Source: Bacteriovoracaceae bacterium UBA3083
Lineage (GTDB): Bacteria > Bdellovibrionota > Bacteriovoracia > Bacteriovoracales > Bacteriovoracaceae
NCBI GenBank assembly: GCA_002366565.1
Contig: DFBJ01000009.1
Coordinates: forward strand, 124,001-188,000
Reading direction: 5' to 3'
DNA length: 64,000 nucleotides
The stretch's first letter is position 1; each line of letters opens with the position of its first letter. The notes under the pieces were generated by a model. It was not told where the DNA came from. It ran no database searches and saw nothing but the letters and a program-made list of their open reading frames with translations. Shown here piece by piece: positions 35,377 to 43,863 of the stretch. The position numbers and the translations under genes are program-made.

Positions 35377-37701
35377 ATGTCTCATATTTTTAATGACACG
35401 GAGAAGCTGATTCCTCGTCACACACTTTTCAGCCTTCTGGTCGTATTTATACTATTCGTTAATGCGAGTATCTTCGCAATAGATGATATTGGTCCTAAGC
35501 AAGATCTTTTCAAAATAAGTGATATTCAAATTGAAGGAATCAAGAAGGTTGAAAAAGAGGCCATACTTGAAAGAATTCATTCAAGAAAAGGAATGATGCT
35601 TGATAATTATCTTTTAAGAAAAGATATTCAAAGAATCTACAGCTTAAAATACTTTGAGTGGGTAGAGTCACATCACAAAAAAGTTAAGGGTAAAGATATC
35701 CTTATTTTTAAAGTTAAAGAAAAGCCTATTGTTACAAAGATTATTTTCGAAGGTAACGATGAGATTGATGAAGATGATTTAACTTCTCAGTTGAAAACAA
35801 AAGAATTTTCAATCTTAGATGTTAATACAATTAAACTCGACTTATCTGCACTTCAAAAGTTCTATGAAGAGAAGGGATTCTACCTTGCTTCAGTTGATTA
35901 CGAATTAAGAAATAGAAATGAAGAAAACCTAGACCTAGTATTCAAGGTTCGTGAATATGAAAAAGTACTAGTTAAGAAAATCTCTTTCTTTGGAAATAAG
36001 GCCTTCTCTGATGATGAGATTAAAGGAATTATGGAAACAAGAGAGGAGAGTTTATTTTCTTTCATGTCTGGTTCAGGAAACTTTAAAGAGTTTAATTTCA
36101 ATATTGATATAGAACGAATAAAAGACTTTTATAAGACTAAGGGTTATTTATTAGTAAATGTTGGAACTCCTGACATTACTGTATCTGAAGATAGAAAGTG
36201 GGTCTTTATATCTGTTAAGGTTAATGAAGGTCCTCTCTTTAAAATTAGAGACATAACTTTCCAAGGTGAAGTTCTGTTTACAGATGAAGAACTTAAGGAA
36301 AAGCTAAACTTAAAGTCAGATGAAACATACTCTGAGGCATTACTGAGGCAAGACGTTCAGATGCTAACTGAGATGTACCAAGACAAGGGATACGCTTTTG
36401 CCAACGTATTAAGAACTCTTCACCCTGTACCAGGTGAGAATAAGGTTGACGTTGAATTCTCTTTTGAGAAAGGGAAAATTGCTTACTTTGGTAAAATCGT
36501 TGTTAAAGGAAATACAAAGACTAGAGATAAAGTAATTCGTCGTGAATTAAAGATTCATGAAGGGACTATGTTCTCTGGAACAAGCCTTAGAGAATCAAAA
36601 GAAAATGTTAATCGTCTTGGTTTCTTTGAGCCGGGAAGTGTTGTTTTCAATACAGTTTCTCCACAAGGTAGAGATGACGTTCTTGATGTTGAAGTTCAAG
36701 TTAAAGAGAGAAATACTGGTCAGATCTCACTAGGGGCTGGTTACTCTACAGCAACAGGGGCATTCCTACAGGCATCAATTGCTCAAAATAACTTTAGAGG
36801 ACTTGGTCAGAACTTATCATTCTCATTAAATATTGCAGATAGTAATAAGACGTTTAATATTGGATTCACTGAGCCGTACCTATTCGATACGAAATGGACA
36901 GCTGGTGGTGATATTTTTGTAACTAGTAACTCGCAATCAACATCGTATGACTATGAGAGAAAAGGGTTTGATGTAAGAGTTGGTTACCCAATCTTTGATT
37001 ACACAAGACTATTTGTTACTTATAAGTTTGAAGACACTCAACTTGAGAATGTTGTTGATCCTACAGTTGACCCAACTACTGAAAATGGGATCGCTTCTTC
37101 AGTTAAGACAACTATTCTAAGAGATAAGAGAGATAATAGAATGGAGCCTACTAAAGGTTACTATCTATCTCTATCTGCTGAGTACGCAGGTGTTGGCGGT
37201 GATAAGAAGTGGTTTAGAAATGAAGTTGATGGGAGATTGTTCCATAGAGTTGTTGGTGACTTAATCTTCAGATCTAGAGTATTTGCAGGAAAGATCGAAA
37301 GAGATGGAAGAGCAATTCCTAGAACTGAGAAATATACACTTGGTGGCTCAAGAAACCTAAGAGGTTATTCTTACGAAGATATTGGACCTAAGAAAACAGT
37401 TAATGCTACAATTGATGGCGTAAATAGAGACTATACTTTCAATTCTGGAGCATTGTTCTCAGCCTTTACTCAGATCGAACTTGAACACCCACTTGCAAGA
37501 GAAGCTGGACTTAAATGGGTTCTCTTTTTTGACGCAGGTGATTCGTCGACAGTCGGTGAGTTTGACCTAAAAATGGATTATGGTTTTGGATTTAGATGGT
37601 TCTCACCAATTGGTGTGTTAAGATTTGAGTTCGGATACCCACTTGGAGATAAAGAACAAGCTGGTAGCCAATTCCATTTTGATATAGGACAATTATTTTA
37701 A
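35377..37701 (+). CDS. bamA: Outer membrane protein assembly factor BamA
   Basis: A 774-residue Omp85 protein. An uncleaved-looking basic leader precedes the hydrophobic signal (about 15-33, ending before FAIDDI). Five POTRA domains follow (about 40-425), beginning FKISDIQIEGIKKVEKEAI and recurring as FEGNDEIDEDDL, FFGNKAFSDDEI, FQGEVLFTDEEL and VKGNTKTRDKVI. The C-terminal half is the 16-strand barrel, with the lid-lock motif GGSRNLRGYSYEDIGP and an aromatic C-terminal residue (LF). It inserts beta-barrel proteins into the outer membrane. It heads the envelope operon with skp and the lpx genes. The 120-base gap upstream contains a TATACT at 35337-35342 that may be its -10 box. Confidence 0.96.
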   Translation: MSHIFNDTEKLIPRHTLFSLLVVFILFVNASIFAIDDIGPKQDLFKISDIQIEGIKKVEKEAILERIHSRKGMMLDNYLLRKDIQRIYSLKYFEWVESHHKKVKGKDILIFKVKEKPIVTKIIFEGNDEIDEDDLTSQLKTKEFSILDVNTIKLDLSALQKFYEEKGFYLASVDYELRNRNEENLDLVFKVREYEKVLVKKISFFGNKAFSDDEIKGIMETREESLFSFMSGSGNFKEFNFNIDIERIKDFYKTKGYLLVNVGTPDITVSEDRKWVFISVKVNEGPLFKIRDITFQGEVLFTDEELKEKLNLKSDETYSEALLRQDVQMLTEMYQDKGYAFANVLRTLHPVPGENKVDVEFSFEKGKIAYFGKIVVKGNTKTRDKVIRRELKIHEGTMFSGTSLRESKENVNRLGFFEPGSVVFNTVSPQGRDDVLDVEVQVKERNTGQISLGAGYSTATGAFLQASIAQNNFRGLGQNLSFSLNIADSNKTFNIGFTEPYLFDTKWTAGGDIFVTSNSQSTSYDYERKGFDVRVGYPIFDYTRLFVTYKFEDTQLENVVDPTVDPTTENGIASSVKTTILRDKRDNRMEPTKGYYLSLSAEYAGVGGDKKWFRNEVDGRLFHRVVGDLIFRSRVFAGKIERDGRAIPRTEKYTLGGSRNLRGYSYEDIGPKKTVNATIDGVNRDYTFNSGALFSAFTQIELEHPLAREAGLKWVLFFDAGDSSTVGEFDLKMDYGFGFRWFSPIGVLRFEFGYPLGDKEQAGSQFHFDIGQLF

Positions 37702-37728
37702 TTACATATAACTTCTAAGGAGTTTTCA

Positions 37729-38232
37729 ATGAAGAAAATATTAGTATTAGTAGCAGCAATGATGATGTCTGCCCAAACAATGGCAATTGTTGTTGGAAAG
37801 GTTGATGTACAAAAAGTAATTCTTTCAGTTAATGAAGGGAAAAAGATTAAAGAGACTTTAAAGAAAACTTTTGAAGAGAAGCAAAAGATTCTTAAGAAAG
37901 AAGAAGATAAAATTAGAAAAATGCAAGAAGACTTCAAAAAGCAAAGTCTTGTTATGAATGAAAAAGCTAAAGAAACTAAGCAAAGAGAAATTCAAGAAAA
38001 TATCATTAAGCTTCAACAAAAAACAGCAGGATACCAAAGAGAAATCCAAGAGCTTGAGCAAAAGCACAAGAAGCCACTTTTTGAAAAGATCAAAGCTGTA
38101 ATCAATACTGTATCTAAGGCTGCAGGAGTTGATATTACAATTGAATCTGCTACAGCACCTATCATTTATGCTAAGTCTGAAAAAGAATTAACTGATGAAG
38201 TAATTGCAGCTTACAATAAGAAGCATAAGTAG
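37729..38232 (+). CDS. skp: Periplasmic chaperone OmpH/Skp
   Basis: A 167-residue protein with a signal peptide (MKKILVLVAAMMMSAQTMA) and the OmpH start VGKVDVQKVILSVNEGKKIK, then a long charged coiled coil (about 40-125, very Lys/Glu/Gln-rich) and a C-terminal beta element with VDITIESATAPIIYA. Skp holds unfolded outer-membrane proteins on the way to BamA, and the bamA-skp-lpxD-fabZ-lpxA order is a conserved one. The Shine-Dalgarno is AAGGAG. Confidence 0.93.
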   Translation: MKKILVLVAAMMMSAQTMAIVVGKVDVQKVILSVNEGKKIKETLKKTFEEKQKILKKEEDKIRKMQEDFKKQSLVMNEKAKETKQREIQENIIKLQQKTAGYQREIQELEQKHKKPLFEKIKAVINTVSKAAGVDITIESATAPIIYAKSEKELTDEVIAAYNKKHK

Positions 38233-38260
38233 TTTTTAGTTTAATTAATAAAAATAACTT

Positions 38261-38293
38261 AAGGGAACAAAGTCATTTAGGCATTGTTCCCTT
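38261..38293 (+). terminator. Ten-base-pair hairpin between skp and lpxD, possible attenuator
   Basis: AAGGGAACAA (38261-38270) and TTGTTCCCTT (38284-38293) pair perfectly around a 13-base loop. Only a short T-rich tail follows, so termination may be partial, lowering lpx expression relative to bamA and skp or stabilising the upstream mRNA. Confidence 0.5.
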
Positions 38294-38313
38294 TCTTAGT
38301 ATAAGGGGGGACT

Positions 38314-39354
38314 GTGTTTTCTCTAAAAGAATTAAAATCATTCGACTCATCACTTGAACTTATAAGCGGTGATCAAGATCAAAAAATTAAAAGCATTACA
38401 GATAGTCGAGAACTTAGTGAAGACTGCTTACTATTTTTAAAAAATAAAAAACATCTAAGAATTTTAAATGAGGCCATAGTATCTAAGAAGAATCTTGGGC
38501 TTTTAGTAGTTGAAAAAAAGCTATTTGAGAATTTAGATAGTGAAGAGATCAAACCACTTGAAGATACCTTCAAGGTTATAGCTACATGCGCTGATGCCTC
38601 TGTTTCAATGTCTTATCTTTCTAAACCATTTTGGGAAAAAAAGTTTTCTTCTTTAAATGAAGTTGTTGATGGAAGACAGATGGGGTCAGAAGCAATTCAC
38701 CCAACAGCTTGGATTGCCCAAGGTGCATTCATTGCTGAAGGTGTAAAAATAGGTGAAGGCGTAAAAATTCACTCAGGTGTGAGAATTCTCTCTGGTTGCG
38801 AAATTGGGGATCATTGTGAAATATTTCCAAACGTAGTTCTATATCCATTTACGACTCTTGGTAAGAATTGTCGTATTCATGGAGGCACAGTTATTGGTGC
38901 TGACGGGTTTGGATATAATTATCATCAGGGACAACATCTTAAAGTATGGCACATCGGAGATGTTCATATTGGTGATGATGTTGAGATCGGAGCTAATAGT
39001 TGTGTTGATAGAGGAACTTTCTCTGCAACTAATATTGGTAATGGAACAAAAATAGATAACCATGTTCAGGTAGGGCATAATGTTCAGCTTGGTATGGGAG
39101 TAATAATCTGTGGTCACGTGGCCATAGGTGGTAGCGCAGTATTAGGAGACTTCTGCGTAATGGGCGGTAAAGCAGCTATGGGAGATAACTTTACATTAGG
39201 TAAGGGAGTACAAGTTGCTGGAGGCGGTATGGTGAACTGTGACTGGCCAGATGGCGCAGTCGTTGGAGGACACCCTGCAAGACCTATTAAAGAGTGGATG
39301 AAAGGCCTAGCCTTTGTTCGAAAAGAGTCTTTACGTAAGGGAGAGAAAAAATGA
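38314..39354 (+). CDS. lpxD: UDP-3-O-acyl-glucosamine N-acyltransferase
   Basis: A 346-residue protein starting at GTG with a strong AGGGGGG ribosome site. The N-terminal uridine-binding domain (about 1-105) is followed by a left-handed beta-helix of hexapeptide repeats (about 110-320), including HPTAWIAQGAFIAEGVKIG and ADGFGYNYHQGQHLKVWHIG. The catalytic His is in VQVGHNVQLG. It adds the N-linked hydroxyacyl chain in lipid A synthesis (third step). It overlaps fabZ by four bases. Confidence 0.96.
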   Translation: MFSLKELKSFDSSLELISGDQDQKIKSITDSRELSEDCLLFLKNKKHLRILNEAIVSKKNLGLLVVEKKLFENLDSEEIKPLEDTFKVIATCADASVSMSYLSKPFWEKKFSSLNEVVDGRQMGSEAIHPTAWIAQGAFIAEGVKIGEGVKIHSGVRILSGCEIGDHCEIFPNVVLYPFTTLGKNCRIHGGTVIGADGFGYNYHQGQHLKVWHIGDVHIGDDVEIGANSCVDRGTFSATNIGNGTKIDNHVQVGHNVQLGMGVIICGHVAIGGSAVLGDFCVMGGKAAMGDNFTLGKGVQVAGGGMVNCDWPDGAVVGGHPARPIKEWMKGLAFVRKESLRKGEKK

Positions 39355-39836
39355 AAATTGCAAATGAGTTAGTATTAAAGTTTTTACCACATAGAGACCC
39401 ATTTCTTTTTGTGGACACAATTGAAGATGTAATTGCACCTAGAGAACTAGCAGAGGGAGAGTTACTTCCACTAAAAGAACTTGTGGGAACAAAGGTTATC
39501 GCAAACTTTCATATGAGAGAAGACCACCCAATCTTTGCTGGGCACTTTCCTGGGAATCCAATTTTTCCAGGTGTTGCTCAAGTCGAAATGATGGCACAAG
39601 CTTCAAGTTTTATTTATGTTCACGCTTATGAAAATCCATATATTCAAAACATGGACGTTGCACTAGTTTCAATAAGTAATGCAAAGTTTAGAAAGCCTGT
39701 TCTTCCGGGGATGGACTTAGTAATTGAAACAGAGTGTGCAAAAGTTAGAGGACCAATGGTTGAGAGTCATTGTAGATTACTTCATGATGGGCAGCTTGTA
39801 TCTGAGTGTACAGTGATGGCATCTGTTAAAATGTAG
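39351..39836 (+). CDS. fabZ: 3-hydroxyacyl-ACP dehydratase FabZ
   Basis: A 161-residue hot-dog-fold dehydratase with the catalytic residues His65 and Glu79 in AGHFPGNPIFPGVAQVEMMA. The N-terminal LPHRDPFLFVDTIEDV is also typical. It dehydrates beta-hydroxyacyl-ACP in fatty acid elongation and competes with LpxA/LpxD for the same hydroxyacyl-ACP pool, which explains its conserved place among the lpx genes. It starts inside the end of lpxD and is followed by lpxA after eight bases. Confidence 0.96.
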   Translation: MKIANELVLKFLPHRDPFLFVDTIEDVIAPRELAEGELLPLKELVGTKVIANFHMREDHPIFAGHFPGNPIFPGVAQVEMMAQASSFIYVHAYENPYIQNMDVALVSISNAKFRKPVLPGMDLVIETECAKVRGPMVESHCRLLHDGQLVSECTVMASVKM

Positions 39837-39844
39837 GAGAAGTT

Positions 39845-40636
39845 ATGGAAAATGTAATTCATGAAACAGCAATTGTTTCTCCAAAAGCTAAGATAGGGAA
39901 AAATGTATCAATAGGAGCATATTCATTAATTGGTGATGATGTTGTTATTGGAGACGATACAATCATTCACCACCATGTAACGATTGTAGGTCATACAACA
40001 ATTGGTAAAAAGAATCATTTCTTTCAGTATTGCTCTATCGGGGAAGCTCCTCAGGACTTATCTTATAAGGGAGAGCCAACAAGAGTTGTGATTGGTGACA
40101 ATAATGTTTTTAGAGAGTTTAACTCTGTTCACAGAGGAACTTTAAAAGATAGAGAAGAGACTACTATTGGGAGTGATAACTTCTTTATGTCTTATGTTCA
40201 TATCGGGCATGATGTAGTGTTTGGAAGTAACTGTATTATTGCTAACTCTACAAACTTTGCAGGACATGTGAAAGTTGGAAGCCGTGTAATTATTGGCGGT
40301 GGAACTAATATTTCTCAATTTGTGTCTTTAGGTAGAGGAGCTTACATCGGTGGAGCATCTGCAATTGATAGAGATGTACCAATCTTTGGAACAGCTTATG
40401 GAAATAGATGTAAATTAAAAGGAATAAATATTATAGGTCTAAGAAGACAGGGTTATGAGAAGAAAGATATCTCTGAACTTGTAGACTTCTATAGAACTAT
40501 GGAATCGTCACCTTTATCTGCTAGAGCGTTCGTAGATCACCCTGAGTTAATTGAAGAATTTTCGGGGAATGCATTAATAGATGAGATGTGTGACGGAATA
40601 AGAAAAAGTGAAATTGGTATAGCACCATTTATTTAA
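39845..40636 (+). CDS. lpxA: UDP-GlcNAc acyltransferase
   Basis: A 263-residue left-handed beta-helix protein of the expected length, which acylates the 3-position of the UDP-sugar in the first step of lipid A synthesis. Hexapeptide repeats run from residue 1 to about 190, with SYVHIGHDVVFGSNCIIANS containing the catalytic His, and the C-terminal helical part opens with GINIIGLRRQGYEKKDI. If the following oxidoreductase makes a 3-amino sugar, this LpxA would form an amide instead of an ester at that position; which it does cannot be read from sequence by eye. Confidence 0.96.
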   Translation: MENVIHETAIVSPKAKIGKNVSIGAYSLIGDDVVIGDDTIIHHHVTIVGHTTIGKKNHFFQYCSIGEAPQDLSYKGEPTRVVIGDNNVFREFNSVHRGTLKDREETTIGSDNFFMSYVHIGHDVVFGSNCIIANSTNFAGHVKVGSRVIIGGGTNISQFVSLGRGAYIGGASAIDRDVPIFGTAYGNRCKLKGINIIGLRRQGYEKKDISELVDFYRTMESSPLSARAFVDHPELIEEFSGNALIDEMCDGIRKSEIGIAPFI

Positions 40637-40646
40637 CGGAGACGTT

Positions 40647-41591
40647 TTGAAAAAATTAAGAGTTGCAGTTGTTGGTTTTGGACACTTAGGAAGATGGCAC
40701 GCAGATAAGGTTTCGGTACTTGATGCAAGTGAATTAACTTATATTGTTGAGCCATTTGAGCAGGCACAAGCTAAGGCCAAAGAGGCGCACCCTAATACTA
40801 TCGTTACTTCTGAAGTTAAGGATATTATTGGAAAAGTAGATGCAGCTATTGTTGTAACTCCTACTTCTTTTCATTACGAAGTTGTAAAAGAGCTATTACA
40901 AAATGACATACATGTATTTTGTGAAAAACCAATGACATCAACGCCTGAGCAGGCAATTGATATTGGTGAAATCCTAGAGAAGAAGGATTTAGTTTTTCAA
41001 GTAGGTCATAGTGAAAGATGTCACCAGATCTGGGAGAGAAGAGATGAGTTTTCAGCATATTTTGAAGATGCTCCAACAACTAGATTAAATAGAGTTGCTT
41101 CTTTTAAAGGAAGAGCTACAGATGTTGATGTTGTTCAAGATTTAATGATTCATGATATTGATCTACTATTTTACCTTTTTAAGGAGAAACCAGTTTCTTT
41201 GAGCTCAAAAGGGTACAAGATAAGAACTGATAAGTGGGACCATGTAAGTACTGACTTTACGTTTAAGAGTGGTCTACGTGCGAATATAACCGTTAGTAGA
41301 AATCATGTTAAAGAAATGAGAAATTTAGAAGTCACTAATAAATGTGGGACTCTCTTTTTTGACTTATTTGAAAATAAACTATTAGTAGGTAGTGGTGAAG
41401 CTCAGAAAGATTTTGTTCAAGAAATTCCTTATGAGAAAAGAGATCACTTACTTATTGAGCAAGAGAAATTTTATAATTCTATATTGAATGGTGATGATAT
41501 ATTTGTAGATTTTTCTGATGGACTCAATGCTGTTGAGTTAATTGATAAGGTCCTTTTAAGTTTAGAAACTGAGAAGGAGATTCTACTGTAA
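40647..41591 (+). CDS. Gfo/Idh/MocA-family oxidoreductase in lpx operon
   Basis: A 314-residue protein starting at TTG after a GGAGACG site. The N-terminal Rossmann motif is VAVVGFGHLGRWHADK, followed by VTPTSFHYEVV and the diagnostic CEKPMTSTPEQA with the Lys of the family; HSERCHQIWE and DLMIHDIDLL follow in the catalytic domain. It binds NAD(P) and oxidises or reduces a sugar. It sits between lpxA and lpxB, the position of gnnA in Acidithiobacillus ferrooxidans, where GnnA oxidises UDP-GlcNAc at C3 before transamination by GnnB. No aminotransferase is adjacent here, so the GnnA role is a hypothesis. Another reductase role in envelope sugar synthesis is possible. Confidence 0.85.
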   Translation: MKKLRVAVVGFGHLGRWHADKVSVLDASELTYIVEPFEQAQAKAKEAHPNTIVTSEVKDIIGKVDAAIVVTPTSFHYEVVKELLQNDIHVFCEKPMTSTPEQAIDIGEILEKKDLVFQVGHSERCHQIWERRDEFSAYFEDAPTTRLNRVASFKGRATDVDVVQDLMIHDIDLLFYLFKEKPVSLSSKGYKIRTDKWDHVSTDFTFKSGLRANITVSRNHVKEMRNLEVTNKCGTLFFDLFENKLLVGSGEAQKDFVQEIPYEKRDHLLIEQEKFYNSILNGDDIFVDFSDGLNAVELIDKVLLSLETEKEILL

Positions 41592-42727
41592 TGAAGAATT
41601 GCCTAATCATTGCTGGAGAAAAATCAGGAGAGGAGCACGCTTTAAGCTTTTTAAAAAGTTTGAAAGACTCATCTCCCGATTGTAATTTTTGGGGTGTTGG
41701 TGGTGATGAACTTCAAAAAGAAGGTGTAGAACTAATATATCACTTAAGAGACTTTTCATCTTGGGGGGTCAGTGAAGTTATTGGTAAAATCCCATTTTAT
41801 TTCAATGCTCTAAAGAATATTGAATCTCTTGTTGAAGAAAGAAATTGTAAAGTTGCAATACTTATAGACTTTCAGGATTTCAATTTAAGGCTTGCTAAGA
41901 GGCTTAAAAATAAAGGCGTGAATGTTCTCTACTATGTCGCACCACAGGCCTGGGCCTGGAAAGCGTATAGAGCAGAAGTTTTAGAAAAGACAGTTCACTC
42001 TTTATTTACAATTATTCCTTTTGAAAAAAAATGGTTTGAAGATAGAGGAGTAACAAGAGTTAAAAGTGTAAGTCACCCTCTATGGCTAAATTATAAAGAA
42101 GATTTAAAAACACTTCCAGAAACTAAGACTTTTGAAGACTTGAATAAGTGCACTAATGTTCTTTTACTTCCAGGAAGCCGAAGCTTTGAAGTGAAGAGCT
42201 TACTTCCAGACTTTATCGAAAGTATTAAATCTTTAAGAAATAATCATAATATCAAAGTTGGTCTTGTAGCATCAGGAAATATTAATAAAGATTTTATTAA
42301 TCCTTATAAAAATGAGATTGACTGTATTTGGGATAATGAAGAACTCAGTAGTGCTCTACAGTGGGCCGATTGTTCACTTGCTGCTAGTGGAACAGTCACT
42401 CTTGCAACAGCGCTTTTTAATGTTCCTACTATCGTTGCTTATAAAGGCTCTCTGTTAAACGAATTTATATTTAAAACTTTTCTCTCCTATGATGGATTTA
42501 TTTCTCTAGCAAATATTGTCCATGAAGAAGAGGTTTTTCCAGAGTTGCTACAAGAGAGAGTTTCTCCATTCAATTTAGTAAAAGAGCTTTCTAATATAAT
42601 TGATAATGAAGAGGTTTATAGTAACAAGATCTCTACTTTGAAAAAAACGACTGCGCTTATTAGTGGTGGAGAGTTTGATGCTGGATTATATATGGGGAAA
42701 GTAATAGAGGATTCATATTGTGAGTAG
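41591..42727 (+). CDS. lpxB: Lipid-A-disaccharide synthase
   Basis: A 378-residue GT-B glycosyltransferase of normal length with the LpxB start LIIAGEKSGEEHALSFLKSL (canonical AGE-x-SGD, here SGE), FWGVGGDELQKEGVEL, YYVAPQAWAWKAYRA and LLLPGSRSFEVKSLLP. It joins UDP-diacylglucosamine and lipid X. It overlaps the upstream oxidoreductase stop by one base and the downstream lpxK start by eight bases. Confidence 0.95.
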   Translation: MKNCLIIAGEKSGEEHALSFLKSLKDSSPDCNFWGVGGDELQKEGVELIYHLRDFSSWGVSEVIGKIPFYFNALKNIESLVEERNCKVAILIDFQDFNLRLAKRLKNKGVNVLYYVAPQAWAWKAYRAEVLEKTVHSLFTIIPFEKKWFEDRGVTRVKSVSHPLWLNYKEDLKTLPETKTFEDLNKCTNVLLLPGSRSFEVKSLLPDFIESIKSLRNNHNIKVGLVASGNINKDFINPYKNEIDCIWDNEELSSALQWADCSLAASGTVTLATALFNVPTIVAYKGSLLNEFIFKTFLSYDGFISLANIVHEEEVFPELLQERVSPFNLVKELSNIIDNEEVYSNKISTLKKTTALISGGEFDAGLYMGKVIEDSYCE

Positions 42728-43778
42728 TTTTTTTTCAAATATTTTTCAGACGATGCTATTTCCTCTCACATTTCTTTGGGAGTGGGTCTATATCATAAGA
42801 AGATTCATGTTCAATTATGGATTACTTAAAAAAAATTATTTTCAAGTTCCAATTATATCAATTGGGAATTTAACCTTTGGTGGTACTGGAAAGACTCCTT
42901 TTACTTTATGGTTATCTGAGTACTTAGGTGAGCAAAAGAAAAAGCGCGTCTTTGTACTTATGAGAGGATATAAAGGAAATCTTGAGCATGGCAGTGGGCT
43001 CCTTAAAAGTGGAGCAAGACTTGGGTACAATCCTTTTGAATATGGAGATGAGGCACTTCTTTTAGCGAGAAGACTTAAAAATACATATATAGCTGTAGGT
43101 AAGAAGAGAAGTGAGAACTTAGCTCACTACTTTGATGAAGTATCTCCTGATGTTGTCTTATTAGACGATGGCCATCAGCATTTAAAGCTAAATAGAAATT
43201 TAAACATTGTTCTATTCGATAGTTTAATGTCTCTTGATAAATATAAAGTTGCTCCTCAAGGATATATGAGAGAAGGCTTCACTGCTCTTAAAGATGCTGA
43301 TGTTGTTGTTCTTGGAAGAGCAGACTTAGTGACTAGTGAAAAATTAAACTCTTTAAAAACATTAGTTCATAAATATAACCCTAGAATCAAATTTGCTGAA
43401 ATATGCTATAGGCCAACTGGTTTATTTAATATCTCTTGTGAAAAAGTTTTTGAAATAGATCATCTTATTGGAAAGAGGGTCATATGTGTCGCCGGAATTG
43501 CTTCTCCGAGTTCTTTCTTCAAGTATATAGAAAACCTTGGAATGGAAGTTATTCACCAAGTTTCTTTTCCTGATCATCACTATTTTAAGGCCGAGGAAAT
43601 TAATCAATTAGTTGAACAGTCTATTGCTGAAGATGCTTACATTCTAACTACAGAGAAGGATATTGTTAAAATTAGGCGTGTTGTAGACACTGAAAGACTG
43701 CTTTACGTTGAAATTAAAGTGGATTTTTTAAGTGGTGAACAAGATGTTAAGGACAGTATTGACTCGACCTTTGAATAA
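42720..43778 (+). CDS. lpxK: Tetraacyldisaccharide 4'-kinase
   Basis: A 352-residue membrane-associated P-loop kinase starting at GTG inside the lpxB end. The Walker A segment is GNLTFGGTGKTPFTLWLSEY, followed by VFVLMRGYKG and the DDGHQHLKL motif (canonical DDGFQH). An N-terminal hydrophobic helix (about 8-28) anchors it. It adds the 4'-phosphate of lipid A. Bdellovibrio bacteriovorus is known to have a phosphate-free, mannosylated lipid A, so the presence of LpxK implies either a phosphate-bearing lipid A here or later removal of the phosphate. Confidence 0.94.
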   Translation: MSSFFSNIFQTMLFPLTFLWEWVYIIRRFMFNYGLLKKNYFQVPIISIGNLTFGGTGKTPFTLWLSEYLGEQKKKRVFVLMRGYKGNLEHGSGLLKSGARLGYNPFEYGDEALLLARRLKNTYIAVGKKRSENLAHYFDEVSPDVVLLDDGHQHLKLNRNLNIVLFDSLMSLDKYKVAPQGYMREGFTALKDADVVVLGRADLVTSEKLNSLKTLVHKYNPRIKFAEICYRPTGLFNISCEKVFEIDHLIGKRVICVAGIASPSSFFKYIENLGMEVIHQVSFPDHHYFKAEEINQLVEQSIAEDAYILTTEKDIVKIRRVVDTERLLYVEIKVDFLSGEQDVKDSIDSTFE

Positions 43779-43796
43779 GGTTCCCTCTTTCATTAG

Positions 43797-43859
43797 ATGA
43801 CCCAAGAAGTTAATATAGAAGCTGAATAATTTTGAAAACTTAGCTCTAAATTGGGTCAT
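43797..43859. repeat. Nine-base inverted repeat just upstream of the DUF3108 gene
   Basis: ATGACCCAA (43797-43805) and TTGGGTCAT (43851-43859) are perfect inverted repeats 45 bases apart. They bracket the short gap that should hold the promoter, and the right arm occupies the position expected for the Shine-Dalgarno of the gene starting at 43864. Confidence 0.45.
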
Positions 43860-43863
43860 TAAT

